A program made the translations under genes and the position numbers. Positions 23,980 through 32,383 of a stretch of 34,616 bases of DNA are shown one piece after another (position 1 is the first letter of the stretch; every line of letters starts with the position of its first letter). The stretch is taken from the NCBI GenBank assembly GCA_002840985.1, contig PHDM01000023.1:1-34616 (forward strand), read 5' to 3'. The stretch comes from Bacteroidetes bacterium HGW-Bacteroidetes-17. Its GTDB lineage: Bacteria; Bacteroidota; Bacteroidia; Bacteroidales; GCA-2711565. Below the pieces are notes generated by a model. The model worked only from the letters and a program-made list of their open reading frames with translations. It ran no database searches and was not told the origin of the DNA.

Positions 23980-24953
23980 AAATGAATAACAATTTAAGAT
24001 TTGACTTCATAGTCAATAAAGAAAATAATACGGTCAATGTTGAGCGTGAGTTTGCAGCAAACCTTGAACTTGTTTGGGAAGCTTGGACAAATCCTGAAAT
24101 TCTTGACCAATGGTGGGCACCAAAACCCTATCGCACTGAAACCAAATCAATGGATTTTAGAGAAGGTGGAATGTGGTTGTATGCAATGATTAGCCCTGAA
24201 AATGTAAAGCATTGGTGTAAAAACGACTATCATAAAATTGTGTATCAATCAATGTTTTCAGGCTTGGACGCCTTTTGTGATGAAAACGGTGCAATTAATA
24301 AAGAGATGCCCAGAACACTTTGGACAACTGGGTTCAATGAAAATGGAAAAACAACACTTGTTACCATTTCAGCCAGGTATGAAAGTCTTGCTGACTTAGA
24401 AAAAGTTATTGAGTTAGGCTTTAAAGAAGGCTTTACAATGGCCCTCGAAAATCTCGACCAATATATTGAAGCTCAGTTCAAACTTCGCAAGCAAAACAAA
24501 ACAGGCAACAAAGCAAGGGTGTCAAGTTATTTGAATTTTGACGGAAAAACTGAAAAAGCATTTTTGTTTTACAAAAAAGTTTTCAAAACAGAATTTTTAG
24601 GAAAAGGCATCGAACGTTTTGGTGACATTCCTGCTGATGCAGGACATCCACCTGTTGCAGACGAAATCAAGAAAATGGTATTACACGTTGAGCTGCCAAT
24701 AACAGGAAATCACATTTTAATGGGAACAGACGCACCAAAGGAAATGGGATTTACATTAACGACAGGTAATAATATGCACATCTGCATTGAGCCTGAAACA
24801 AGAGAAGAAGCTAAACGCCTTTTTGACGAACTTACAGTCGGAGGACAGATTTCGATGCCATTAGCAGATATGTTCTTTGGTGCCTACTTTGGCGAATTTA
24901 AAGACCAATTTGGAATTAATTGGATGATTAACTATCAAAACAATGATTTATGA
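23976..24953 (+). CDS. SRPBCC (AHSA1-like) domain fused to a VOC/PhnB-like domain
   Basis: A 325-residue two-domain protein. Residues about 18-167 form an AHSA1-type SRPBCC domain ([42 protein letters not shown]), a fold with a hydrophobic ligand pocket. Residues about 182-320 form a VOC domain of the PhnB/YjdN type ([45 protein letters not shown]). These are usually separate neighbouring genes. The ligand or reaction is unknown. Both ends overlap neighbours by ATGA junctions, so the ArsR, this protein and DoxX are a tight operon. Confidence 0.88.
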   Translation: MKMNNNLRFDFIVNKENNTVNVEREFAANLELVWEAWTNPEILDQWWAPKPYRTETKSMDFREGGMWLYAMISPENVKHWCKNDYHKIVYQSMFSGLDAFCDENGAINKEMPRTLWTTGFNENGKTTLVTISARYESLADLEKVIELGFKEGFTMALENLDQYIEAQFKLRKQNKTGNKARVSSYLNFDGKTEKAFLFYKKVFKTEFLGKGIERFGDIPADAGHPPVADEIKKMVLHVELPITGNHILMGTDAPKEMGFTLTTGNNMHICIEPETREEAKRLFDELTVGGQISMPLADMFFGAYFGEFKDQFGINWMINYQNNDL

Positions 24954-25336
24954 AAAATAAAATTATATTAATTTTTAGCTTGCTTTTTGGCTTAATGTTC
25001 ATTAACGCAGGGTTAAACAAGTTTTTGAACTATATGCCAGTACCTGATGATTTGCCTGAAAGTATGCTAAAAATAATGGGAGCTTTTATGACAATTGGAT
25101 GGTTAATGCCGTTGGTGGCTGTTGTTGAAATTGTTGGAGGAATACTTTTTATACTGCCTAAAACAAGAGCATTGGGAGCAATCGTTATTCTTCCAATAAT
25201 GGTAGGAATTTTATTGACGCATATAGTAAATGCGCCTTCAGGTTTACCTATTGCAACAGTACTGTTTATTATCAACCTATGGATTATTTTTGAAAATAAG
25301 GACAAATATTTATCATTAATAAATAACAAGTCATAA
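24950..25336 (+). CDS. DoxX-like membrane protein
   Basis: A 128-residue protein with four predicted membrane helices. FGLMFINAGLNKFLNYMP at the start and VVEIVGGILFILPKTRALGAIVILPIM in the centre fit the DoxX family. Such proteins accompany ArsR/SRPBCC genes in Bacteroidota; their chemistry is unsettled. The start overlaps the upstream stop by four bases. A 526-bp hairpin-rich spacer follows. Confidence 0.85.
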   Translation: MKNKIILIFSLLFGLMFINAGLNKFLNYMPVPDDLPESMLKIMGAFMTIGWLMPLVAVVEIVGGILFILPKTRALGAIVILPIMVGILLTHIVNAPSGLPIATVLFIINLWIIFENKDKYLSLINNKS

Positions 25337-25862
25337 GGCTAATAAATGTTTGAATTTGTGAGTGTAAAAACATTTGATATTAGATTAACACGATCACAAT
25401 ACAAACGAATAAACAAACAACGAAATACCAATCGGGTAGGTTCTCCCCACCAATAAAAACTGATGGGGAAAACCCAGCTCGGCATATGATATGCCGCCGC
25501 AATAAAAAAATTCTTAAAGTTGGAGAAATACCCCGTGGCAGAGCCATGGGGTATTTCTCCAACTTTATTTCAGCTTATGGCTGAAAAACGAATTTTTATT
25601 ATTTTACCCCTCTGTCAGTCTTTCGACTGACATCCCTGCCTTGCCGCAGGCAGGTCCCCTATTCAGGGGAGAATATACGGAATCCCCGAAGCTGAGCTTC
25701 GGGGAATTATTTTTATTAAATCATTGAACCAGCCTGAGTCTGGAAGGTTTGTAATTCAATATCTTGCAATACTAATAAGTAGTGCAAAGTTTCAACACTT
25801 TGTGCAAAAGAATCCGAAGCTAAATCAATCAAAAATCACAAATCGACAATCGACAATTAGAT
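25337..25862. other. 526-bp gene-free spacer with hairpin array
   Basis: No supportable gene. It is dominated by the eight-hairpin element copy B (25439-25705). Left of it is plain AT-rich sequence. Right of it, about 25810-25862, are word-like repeats (CAAATCGACAATCGACAATT). Confidence 0.75.
25439..25705. repeat. Eight-hairpin intergenic array, copy B
   Basis: Hairpins in order: GGTTCTCCCCA/TGGGGAAAACC (25439-25474, one mismatch); GGCATAT-G-ATATGCC (25481-25495); a 24-pair stem with AGA loop and one G-T wobble (25516-25566); TTTCAGC/GCTGAAA (25568-25586); TGTCAGTC/GACTGACA (25613-25632); CCTGCCT/AGGCAGG (25635-25654); TCCCCT-ATTC-AGGGGA (25655-25670); TCCCCGAAGC-TGA-GCTTCGGGGA (25683-25705). 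The part from 25525 on corresponds to copy A at 21683-21855. Confidence 0.85.
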
Positions 25863-26261
25863 TTACTGCTCGTGGGTATTTCCATCAGCATCCGTGTGGG
25901 TTGGAACAAGTTCAAACGATTCGGCAATAAAACGATCACCTTCAATTTTGCCTTTTACTTTAGCCTGTTTAATAGCATTACAAAAGCCATCTTCGGCATG
26001 GGCATCTCCATAATCGTCAATATCGGGGCCATCTACAAAATAAGCTTTGCCATTAACGCGCACGGCTAATTCGCAGTCGTCGCCTTTTAATCTAAACTGG
26101 CATTCGCCACAGGCGGCTTCAACCGTAACACCTTCAGTTAGTTGAGTTGCACTGATTTCAGGAGTGTCTGAGGTTTTTTGTTTGGTAGTTTGTTGCCCGC
26201 AACTTGCTACAAAAATCAAAAATATAAATCCGGGTATAAAGAGTATTGTTTTAGTTTTCAT
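25863..26261 (-). CDS. Small cysteine-containing lipoprotein, DUF6370-like
   Basis: A 132-residue lipoprotein (lipobox VASC, lipid on Cys21). The mature part has CGEC at 51-54, C63 and C94, and a segment KAYFVDGPDIDDYGDAHAEDGFCNAI which I associate with the DUF6370 family; that assignment is from memory and moderate. The four mature cysteines could bind a metal or form disulfides in the periplasm. It is a single gene on the minus strand, with repeats on both sides and no operon partner. Confidence 0.75.
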   Translation of the reverse strand: MKTKTILFIPGFIFLIFVASCGQQTTKQKTSDTPEISATQLTEGVTVEAACGECQFRLKGDDCELAVRVNGKAYFVDGPDIDDYGDAHAEDGFCNAIKQAKVKGKIEGDRFIAESFELVPTHTDADGNTHEQ

Positions 26262-26567
26262 CGTCGTTTAGTTTTTCGGGTTAGTACCGCAAAAATACGA
26301 TAATTAAATTATTTCAGATTGTCAATTTTCGACTTTCATCCTTCGAAAAGAACCTAAAAAGATCCGGATTCACTCAGGGTGCTAAAACATTGGGCGTTGA
26401 ATTTTTTATGGTACCCTTCGGTACGTTCCTGAGGAATACTCAGGGTACTTCATATGAGGGCGTTGAGTATTCCGACCTTTGGGGAGGAATGTATCGAAAC
26501 GCCTTTTATGGAATGCACCCTTCGATAAAATTTCTTCGAAATTACTCAGGGTACATGTCGACAATTC
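26262..26567. other. 306-bp spacer occupied by repeat R copy 2
   Basis: Nothing but the promoter-side AT-rich DNA of the lipoprotein gene and repeat R copy 2, which reaches to within about 8 bases of the stop codon of the hydrogenase endopeptidase gene. Confidence 0.7.
26317..26560. repeat. Dispersed intergenic repeat R, copy 2
   Basis: Same orientation as copy 1, about 3.5 kb away. The 111-base core is at 26393-26503. After the core the copies diverge; copy 2 continues with CACCCTTCGATAA and ACTCAGGGTAC, words already used earlier in the element. Confidence 0.9.
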
Positions 26568-27059
26568 TCACTGTTCACGTAATTTCACCCCTGCATCGCC
26601 AGCAATAAGCAATTCAGGGTTCAAGATAAAAGGCTTCAGATATTCAAAAGCCAGCTCCATATTTTCAATGGCCTTAGCAGTTATTCCTTCCATAAATTCC
26701 CATTCATAACCTTTGATATGAATTAAATAGGCAGGAGGTGCTTTTTTATAAATTTCCTTGCACAAGTCAACAATATAGCCGGGAGAAGCTGCATGGGTAG
26801 TGAACGTAATTTTAGAGTTTTCGGTTACTTTCGAGATACAAAAATCATCAAGTTCTTCAACAGATGCATCCACAAAAATCACCAGATCTTTATCGGCAAT
26901 GGCATGTGCATCTTCAATATTTAACTGATAGTTGCTGTCAAATTCAAGGCCTTCAATCTTATTTTCGGAAGCCCATTCTTCCATTCGTTCGATAAAAGCA
27001 TTGCCTAAACCATCATCTTGCCGGCCCGGGTTTCCGTATGCATAAATTAAAATTTTCAT
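26568..27059 (-). CDS. [NiFe] hydrogenase maturation endopeptidase (HoxW/HycI type)
   Basis: A 163-residue protease. After nickel is inserted it removes the C-terminal extension of the hydrogenase large subunit. The family start GNPGRQDDGLG (9-19) is present and the nickel-sensing ligands align with those of E. coli HycI (D16, D62, H90): here D16, D64 and H89. YLIHIKGYEWEFMEGIT is the expected later segment. It follows hoxH on the same strand, 240 bases away across a repeat-bearing spacer, so it may be at the end of the hox transcript or have its own promoter. Confidence 0.92.
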   Translation of the reverse strand: MKILIYAYGNPGRQDDGLGNAFIERMEEWASENKIEGLEFDSNYQLNIEDAHAIADKDLVIFVDASVEELDDFCISKVTENSKITFTTHAASPGYIVDLCKEIYKKAPPAYLIHIKGYEWEFMEGITAKAIENMELAFEYLKPFILNPELLIAGDAGVKLREQ

Positions 27060-27078
27060 GATGCAAAAATATAAATTA

Positions 27079-27120
27079 AAGTACTTAAAGTGAGCTAAAG
27101 TTTGGAGTGGCTAAATTACT
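27079..27120. repeat. 42-bp dispersed repeat, copy 2
   Basis: It matches the reverse complement of 7698-7739 with 5 differences in 42. It lies 20 bases upstream of the endopeptidase start, where a promoter for that gene would be expected. Confidence 0.8.
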
Positions 27121-27133
27121 TCAGGCATTAACA

Positions 27134-27268
27134 AAGAGGCTGACCAAAAAGCCAACATGCGCAAAAACTTGTCACATCGAGCGAAGTCGAGATGTCTTAT
27201 TCTCAATTAAAACTAGATTTCGACAAGCTCAATCTGACTAGTTATCGAGTCTTTTTGGACAGCCTCTT
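27134..27268. mobile_element. MITE-like element with 18-bp terminal inverted repeats
   Basis: The ends AAGAGGCTGACCAAAAAG (27134-27151) and CTTTTTGGACAGCCTCTT (27251-27268) are reverse complements with one mismatch. The 135-bp unit has no coding capacity. The GAGGCTG-type end resembles the ends of Bacteroidota insertion sequences as I remember them. Inside is ACATCGAGCGAAGTCGAGATGT, itself a hairpin. No clear target-site duplication was seen. Confidence 0.5.
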
Positions 27269-27299
27269 AAAATCCACGAAAGTGGAGTATTATGGTTTA

Positions 27300-28751
27300 C
27301 TATGTCCGTTTTTTATCGATCAAATTATTTTTCGAGTCGAACAAATTGATTTCAAGTGGCATTTTACCAAGGGCATGGGTCGCACAACTCAAACATGGAT
27401 CGTAAGCCCTGATCGCTACTTCGCAGGCGTTCATCATCGGTTCGGTGATTTCCTTCTGTCCGGTCATTTGATCAACTGCTACCCTAAGTACTGCTTCATT
27501 CATTGGCTTATTGTTATTGGTAGTTGAAACAATAAGGTTTGCCATTTCAATCTGATCGTTATCATTAATCCGGTAATGATGGAATAAAGTTCCACGAGGA
27601 GCTTCGATTAAACCAACACCTTCTTTTTGTTTGGTACCTTTTATTACCAAATCACCTTTTAATAAATCCGGATCGTTCAACAGATCTTTCATCATCTCGG
27701 CAGCGTGAAGTAACTCAATTAATCGTGCCCAATGCATGTGCATGGTCATATTATTTGTCTTACCATGAGTGTATGCCCTGAATATTTCGAATTCTTTTTG
27801 GGCAAGCGGTGTTGGAATAAAATCACAGGTATTTAAACGAGCTAAAGGCCCTACTCTGTACCAACCATCTTCTTTACCTAATTCAAGCAGATAAGGGAAC
27901 TTCATATAACTCCAACTCTTCACTTCTTCGCCAATGTATTTCAGGTAATCCTGATAATCTACATCATGAAGTATTTTTTTACCATTAGCATCAACTGCTC
28001 TCAGCACTCCATGATAAAGATCTAAGGCACCATCTTTACGAACCAGACTTAAATGACTTGATGGGAAAGCCGCGAAAGTATCAATTAAACCTGCATTTGC
28101 TTTATGATAACCTTTGAAAAGGTCGAGTGCTGCAATTGACCACTCAATCATTTTTTCAATATTCAACGGATCTGCACCTTTAAGGAACTCATCTCTTTCG
28201 GCAATAGTCAAATGCTTGTTTATTCCACCTGGGATTGCACCTGTACCGTGAATTTTTTTACCGGCTGTAGCCCGGATAACTTCCTGTCCGAATTTACGCA
28301 TCATAACTCCTTGAACGGCTAGTTCAGGGAATTTCATGGCTACGCCTATAACATTTCTGATTGCCGGATCGGCATCGATTCCGAACAACAAATCAGGAGA
28401 TACAAGATGGAAGAAATGCAATGCATGCGACTGGAATGTTTGTCCGTAATGCATCAATCTTCTCATTTTTTCTCCGGTTGGGGTCAATCCGTCACCAGTT
28501 CCTGCACCAACAATTACGTCGAGTGCCTTGGCTGCTGCCAGGTGATGACTAACAGGGCAAATACCGCAAAGGCGTTGTACCAATACCGGGGCTTCCCAGT
28601 AAGGACGACCTTGAACAAAACGTTCAAAACCCCTGAATTCAACAATATGTAAACGACTCTGGGTCACATTACCCTTATCATCCAGATGGATGGTAACTTT
28701 ACCATGTCCTTCAACTCTGGTTACGGGTTCTATCGTGATTTTTCTTGTCAT
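27300..28751 (-). CDS. hoxH: NAD-reducing [NiFe] hydrogenase, large subunit
   Basis: A 483-residue subunit carrying the NiFe(CN)2CO centre. The L1 motif is RLCGICPVSHH with C62 and C65; the L2 motif is DPCLSCATH with C453 and C456. The 24 residues after His459 (from ALGKMPL) are the extension removed by the endopeptidase coded downstream. DPCLSCATHALG is typical of group 3 hydrogenases. Together with HoxY it oxidises H2 or reduces protons in the cytoplasm. It lies 12 bases after hoxY and is the fourth gene of the hox operon. Confidence 0.96.
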   Translation of the reverse strand: MTRKITIEPVTRVEGHGKVTIHLDDKGNVTQSRLHIVEFRGFERFVQGRPYWEAPVLVQRLCGICPVSHHLAAAKALDVIVGAGTGDGLTPTGEKMRRLMHYGQTFQSHALHFFHLVSPDLLFGIDADPAIRNVIGVAMKFPELAVQGVMMRKFGQEVIRATAGKKIHGTGAIPGGINKHLTIAERDEFLKGADPLNIEKMIEWSIAALDLFKGYHKANAGLIDTFAAFPSSHLSLVRKDGALDLYHGVLRAVDANGKKILHDVDYQDYLKYIGEEVKSWSYMKFPYLLELGKEDGWYRVGPLARLNTCDFIPTPLAQKEFEIFRAYTHGKTNNMTMHMHWARLIELLHAAEMMKDLLNDPDLLKGDLVIKGTKQKEGVGLIEAPRGTLFHHYRINDNDQIEMANLIVSTTNNNKPMNEAVLRVAVDQMTGQKEITEPMMNACEVAIRAYDPCLSCATHALGKMPLEINLFDSKNNLIDKKRT

Positions 28752-28763
28752 GATTTTCTGCTT

Positions 28764-29312
28764 TTAATCAAATTTAACAACTTCGTAAGGTAAATTCAGT
28801 TCGCCACCCGTAACAAGGGCAACCAGTGCTTCCCAAATCAGATCGGCACGTGGGGGACAACCGGGTAAATGATAATCGATTTTTACGATTTCGTGGCAAG
28901 GATATACCCGATCCAAAATCATGGGTAATTCATCATCATTTGGTAGAATACGGGTTGTATTATTCCCAACTGTAGGTCCGTTCAGATAAGCTTCTTCGAT
29001 GCATTCCTGAACAGGGATACCATTACGTAATGCCGGTAATCCGCCCATGATGGCACATTCGCCAACTGATACTAAAATTTTACAATTTTTCCTGAATTCT
29101 TTAAGTACGTGAACGTTTTCACTATTACAGCATCCGCCCTCGATCAATCCAATATCACATTGCTTAGTAAACGTTTTTATATCATCGATTGGTGATTTAT
29201 TGAATTCAACCAAATCAATGAGTTGAAGAATTCTTTCATCAATGTCAAGAAGTGACATGTGGCAGCCGAAGCAGCCTGCTAATGATGTTGTTGCAACTAT
29301 TGGGTTACTCAT
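28764..29312 (-). CDS. hoxY: NAD-reducing [NiFe] hydrogenase, small subunit
   Basis: A 182-residue subunit of the NuoB-like type. Four cysteines for the proximal [4Fe-4S] cluster are visible: C14 and C17 in LAGCFGCHMS, C86 in SVGECAIMGG and C152 in LPGCPPRA. It lacks the second and third clusters and the Tat signal of membrane-bound hydrogenases, which fits a soluble group 3d enzyme. It passes electrons between HoxH and the HoxFU diaphorase part. Gaps to neighbours are 28 and 12 bases. Confidence 0.95.
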   Translation of the reverse strand: MSNPIVATTSLAGCFGCHMSLLDIDERILQLIDLVEFNKSPIDDIKTFTKQCDIGLIEGGCCNSENVHVLKEFRKNCKILVSVGECAIMGGLPALRNGIPVQECIEEAYLNGPTVGNNTTRILPNDDELPMILDRVYPCHEIVKIDYHLPGCPPRADLIWEALVALVTGGELNLPYEVVKFD

Positions 29313-29340
29313 TATATATATCTCCTAAATATTTTAATTT

Positions 29341-30042
29341 CTAAATTACACTGGTAATATCGCTACCGATCGGTTTATTATCATATTTACGTGTGCCAAT
29401 GGGTTCGTTAAAGCCTTTTTCTTTTTTGATCAAAGCTCCAACCGGACAAATGTTCATGATTTCCTGAGCCATTTCATCGGTAATATTAGCGGCACATTCT
29501 TCATCGATGCAAATTTGTAATTTATGGCCTCTTGACTTGAAAGCAAATAAACTTCTGCCTTTTTCATCTTTAAATGATCGGATACATCGTTTGCATAAAA
29601 TGCAACGGTTACGGTCGATTAATATTTTTGCATTTTCTGCATCAACCTGTTTTTGTGGAAACTGATATGGGAATCGGGGAACCATCATTTGAAATTTATA
29701 GGCTAAAGCCTGAAGTTCGCAATTTCCACTCTTTTCGCAAGATGGGCAAAAATGGTTTCCTTCAACAAATAATGCTTCTATAATTGCTAATCTTAAGTCA
29801 CGCAATTCAGGGGTGTCGTTTTCAACTGCCATCCCTGCTGCTACAGGAGTAGTGCACGCGGTCATCGTTCGGCCTGCAATTTTTACATTACATACCCTGC
29901 AAGATCCGGCTTGTTTAATTCCTTTCACATGGCATAAAAATGGGATATAAACTCCATTATCGCGAGATGCATCTAAAACATTTTGCCCCTGTTCTGCAAA
30001 ACATTCTTTACCATCGATGGTGAATTTTATTTTTTCGCTCAT
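29341..30042 (-). CDS. hoxU: NAD-reducing hydrogenase diaphorase subunit, iron-sulfur protein
   Basis: A 233-residue protein homologous to the N-terminal part of NuoG. All cluster ligands are visible: [2Fe-2S] by C37, C48, C51 and C63; the His-Cys3 [4Fe-4S] by H97, C99, C102 and C108; and a Cys4 [4Fe-4S] by C147, C150, C153 and C199 (ICPVGAL). It wires HoxF to HoxY. Length and layout match HoxU. It lies 42 bases after hoxF. Confidence 0.94.
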   Translation of the reverse strand: MSEKIKFTIDGKECFAEQGQNVLDASRDNGVYIPFLCHVKGIKQAGSCRVCNVKIAGRTMTACTTPVAAGMAVENDTPELRDLRLAIIEALFVEGNHFCPSCEKSGNCELQALAYKFQMMVPRFPYQFPQKQVDAENAKILIDRNRCILCKRCIRSFKDEKGRSLFAFKSRGHKLQICIDEECAANITDEMAQEIMNICPVGALIKKEKGFNEPIGTRKYDNKPIGSDITSVI

Positions 30043-30084
30043 TGTTCTATATTTTATCTTTTCAAATTAAAATTTATTAACGAC

Positions 30085-31878
30085 TTATAGATTTGGAATC
30101 CTGTCAACATATGCACAAGAAGCAGCAACTGCTTTTTCCATGTCAAAGCCTAATTCGTATTTGGTGTCTTCCTGAAGAAGCTCCACATATTTCTCACGGA
30201 AATTTTCAATCGTAGTCAGGATTGGTTGGGCAGCTGTTTGACCTAAACCACAACGGTTTGCAATCTTCATTTTATTTCCCCAGTCAACCAAGTTGTCAAG
30301 ATCAGACTTTACACCTTTGCCGTCAATAATTTTTTTCAATGTATTTCTCATTAAAACTGTAAAAGCTCTGCAAGGAACACATGAACCGCATGATTCATCG
30401 ATGAAGAAGTTGGTATAATTTAAAACGACATCTTTAAGCAGGTTGCGCTCTTTTCCGATAATCATGATGGCACCGCCAGTTGGGATATCTTCGAAAGAAA
30501 TGGTCCGTTTAAAATCTTTTGGTCCGATACAAATACCAGATGGGCCGCCAATTTGAACTGCCTGAACATTTTCTGTTCCTGCCATTTCCAATAAATCTCT
30601 TACACGCATTCCCCATTCAATGGCATAAACACCCGGGAATTCACAATCGCCGGATACGCTTAATAATTTTGTTCCGTTACTTTCACGTGAGCCCATGGTA
30701 GTAAACCATTCGGCACCATGATTAATAATTTTAACTACCGTACATAAGGTTTCAACATTATTAACAACGGTTGGTTTGTCAAGATATCCTTTTTGCACCG
30801 GGAATGGTGGACGATTTCGTGGTTCACCTCTTTTGCCTTCTGCTGATTCGATCAATGCTGATTCTTCACCGCAAACATAAGCACCAGCACCAAATTGAAT
30901 CCGAATGTCAAAATCAAATCCCTCTTTTCCTTCAATATTTTTGCCAAGCTGATTTGCATCACGCATTTCCTGAAGTGTATTCTCAAGATATGCTTTTAAA
31001 TACTTATATTCTGCCCTCAGGTATAAAATGCCTTCCTTTGCATCAATGGCATAAGCTGCAATTGCCATTCCTTCGAACAATAACTTAGGAACTTCGGTCA
31101 GGATTACTCTTTCTTTAAAAGTTCCCGGCTCACCTTCGTCTGCATTACACAAAATGTATCGTGGACCCGGGGTTTTTGTACAAAAATCCCATTTTAGCCC
31201 TGTTGGGAAACCGGCTCCTCCTCTACCTCTCAAATTAGAAGCTTTAATTTCACTTATAACTTCTCTAGGGGTCATCTTTATAATTTTCTTCAACGATGAG
31301 CCACCATCATATGGTGCAAAAATAACAGGACCTGATTTACGGATATTATTAAATACCATCGAATTGATGAGTGCTGAACCATTTTGTCCTTCTCCTTTAA
31401 GCTTTATCATTTCGGATGCAGTTACTCCTTTTTTCATCTTTTGAACTATCTCTTTTACCATGAGCGGAGTCAGGTTGGTAAAAATGACGTCATTGATAAT
31501 GGCAGCAGGTTCCTGGTCACTCATACCAATACATGCTGTATTATGAAGTCCGATCATTCCATCGGAAGTAACGCTTCCAAATTTGCACCCGGCTTCTTCT
31601 TCAAATGCCTTTGCAACCTCAGCACGTCCTTTCATATTAGCAACCACACTGTCATTCAAATAAACAGCATACTTACCGACCGGTTTTTGTGAAAGAAAAT
31701 GATAAAAGCTTAATGTTTGAACAACATCAACCTTTGATAGGACGGTTTCCTCTGCCACAACCTCAACAGCTTCTTCAGGTATAAAACCATATTGGCTTTG
31801 AATATCAATCAGGATATCCATCAGCCTGGTTTTATCATTATTGTATTTCGCAATAATGTTTTTTACAGTAGTTCTCAT
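30085..31878 (-). CDS. hoxF: NAD-reducing hydrogenase diaphorase subunit HoxF with HoxE-like N-terminal domain
   Basis: A 597-residue protein. Residues 1-150 are a HoxE/NuoE-like (thioredoxin-fold) domain; residues 175-597 are the NuoF-like part with the FMN/NAD site GRGGAGFPTG (218-227) and ADEGEPGTFKER (246-257), and a [4Fe-4S] site C497, C500, C503 and C543. In the first domain the [2Fe-2S] ligands of HoxE/NuoE are mostly gone: the usual CxxxxC pair is replaced in YLNDSVVANMKG (73-84) and the CLGACD motif reads CIGMSD (C116, S120). So this domain probably binds no cluster. The single-chain layout and length resemble the HoxF of the Ralstonia/Cupriavidus-type soluble hydrogenase. It is first in the operon and follows a Rex operator. 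Confidence 0.94.
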   Translation of the reverse strand: MRTTVKNIIAKYNNDKTRLMDILIDIQSQYGFIPEEAVEVVAEETVLSKVDVVQTLSFYHFLSQKPVGKYAVYLNDSVVANMKGRAEVAKAFEEEAGCKFGSVTSDGMIGLHNTACIGMSDQEPAAIINDVIFTNLTPLMVKEIVQKMKKGVTASEMIKLKGEGQNGSALINSMVFNNIRKSGPVIFAPYDGGSSLKKIIKMTPREVISEIKASNLRGRGGAGFPTGLKWDFCTKTPGPRYILCNADEGEPGTFKERVILTEVPKLLFEGMAIAAYAIDAKEGILYLRAEYKYLKAYLENTLQEMRDANQLGKNIEGKEGFDFDIRIQFGAGAYVCGEESALIESAEGKRGEPRNRPPFPVQKGYLDKPTVVNNVETLCTVVKIINHGAEWFTTMGSRESNGTKLLSVSGDCEFPGVYAIEWGMRVRDLLEMAGTENVQAVQIGGPSGICIGPKDFKRTISFEDIPTGGAIMIIGKERNLLKDVVLNYTNFFIDESCGSCVPCRAFTVLMRNTLKKIIDGKGVKSDLDNLVDWGNKMKIANRCGLGQTAAQPILTTIENFREKYVELLQEDTKYELGFDMEKAVAASCAYVDRIPNL

Positions 31879-31924
31879 AAATAAAAATTGTTTTATTATA
31901 CCTTTAAATTGTTCGATTTACAAT

Positions 31925-31942
31925 CTGTTAATTCTTTAACAA
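31925..31942 (-). promoter_or_regulatory. Rex operator of the hox operon
   Basis: CTGTTAATTCTTTAACAA matches the Rex consensus TTGTTAAnnnnTTAACAA at every defined position except the first. It is palindromic, lies three bases downstream of the hox -7 box and covers the expected transcription start. The rex gene is the next gene upstream. It predicts repression of hox when NADH is low. Confidence 0.85.
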
Positions 31943-31945
31943 ATG

Positions 31946-31953
31946 CAAATTTA
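31946..31953 (-). promoter_or_regulatory. -7 box for the hox operon (TAAATTTG)
   Basis: On the minus strand TAAATTTG fits TAnnTTTG and lies 67 bases before the hoxF ATG. No upstream TTTG at the usual spacing was seen. It is directly followed by the Rex operator. Confidence 0.55.
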
Positions 31954-32383
31954 GCGCAAATTTAAACACCAAAAAATCAATTGATGAATTTAGAAGAAGT
32001 TTAAATAATACATACTCACATTCAGCTACTTAGATACGAACACCTACTTCTTTACAAATGAAAAGATTAGGTAATAATCGGAATACATTTAAAGCACCTA
32101 TGTATGATGGTTAATAGCATGTATTACTTACTGATTTTCTGTTATTTACATTGTGAATAAATTATCATATGATGAAAATGCCATACGAATAATACGAAAT
32201 TAATGTTTTATTCATTAACAAAAACGCTTTGTTGATTATTCAGGTTGAACTTTTGCTGGAAGCAGATCAGAATCTAAAATATCATTTCAACTGATAAACA
32301 GGTATCTGGCTTTGTTTTGGCACTATGAACGAAAGCATTGATGCAACAAATTATGATCGTTTCTGGGGGATTTGGACAAGTTT

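Larger units (their letters stand above)
31879..32383. other. 505-bp spacer between rex and hoxF
   Basis: No supportable gene. The left end holds the hox leader, Rex operator and -7 box. The rest, about 31960-32380, is AT-rich sequence with one imperfect palindrome TTAACAAA-N5-TTTGTTGA (32215-32235) of unknown meaning. Tiny frames (for example 32325-32387) are not convincing. Confidence 0.6.

Noticed and set aside
26390-26709. Open frames across repeat R copy 2
   Set aside because: They are by-products of the repeat: the parallel region of copy 1 is not open over the same span, and there is no start context or known domain.
32153-32168. Half-site similar to CRP/FNR boxes (TGTGA-N6-TATCA) upstream of hox
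   Set aside because: Only one half fits; it is about 200 bases above the hox -7 box, so evidence is too weak.
32215-32235. Second Rex operator (TTAACAAA-N5-TTTGTTGA)
   Set aside because: The half-sites are in the wrong order for Rex (TTGTTAA first) and the spacer is five instead of four.
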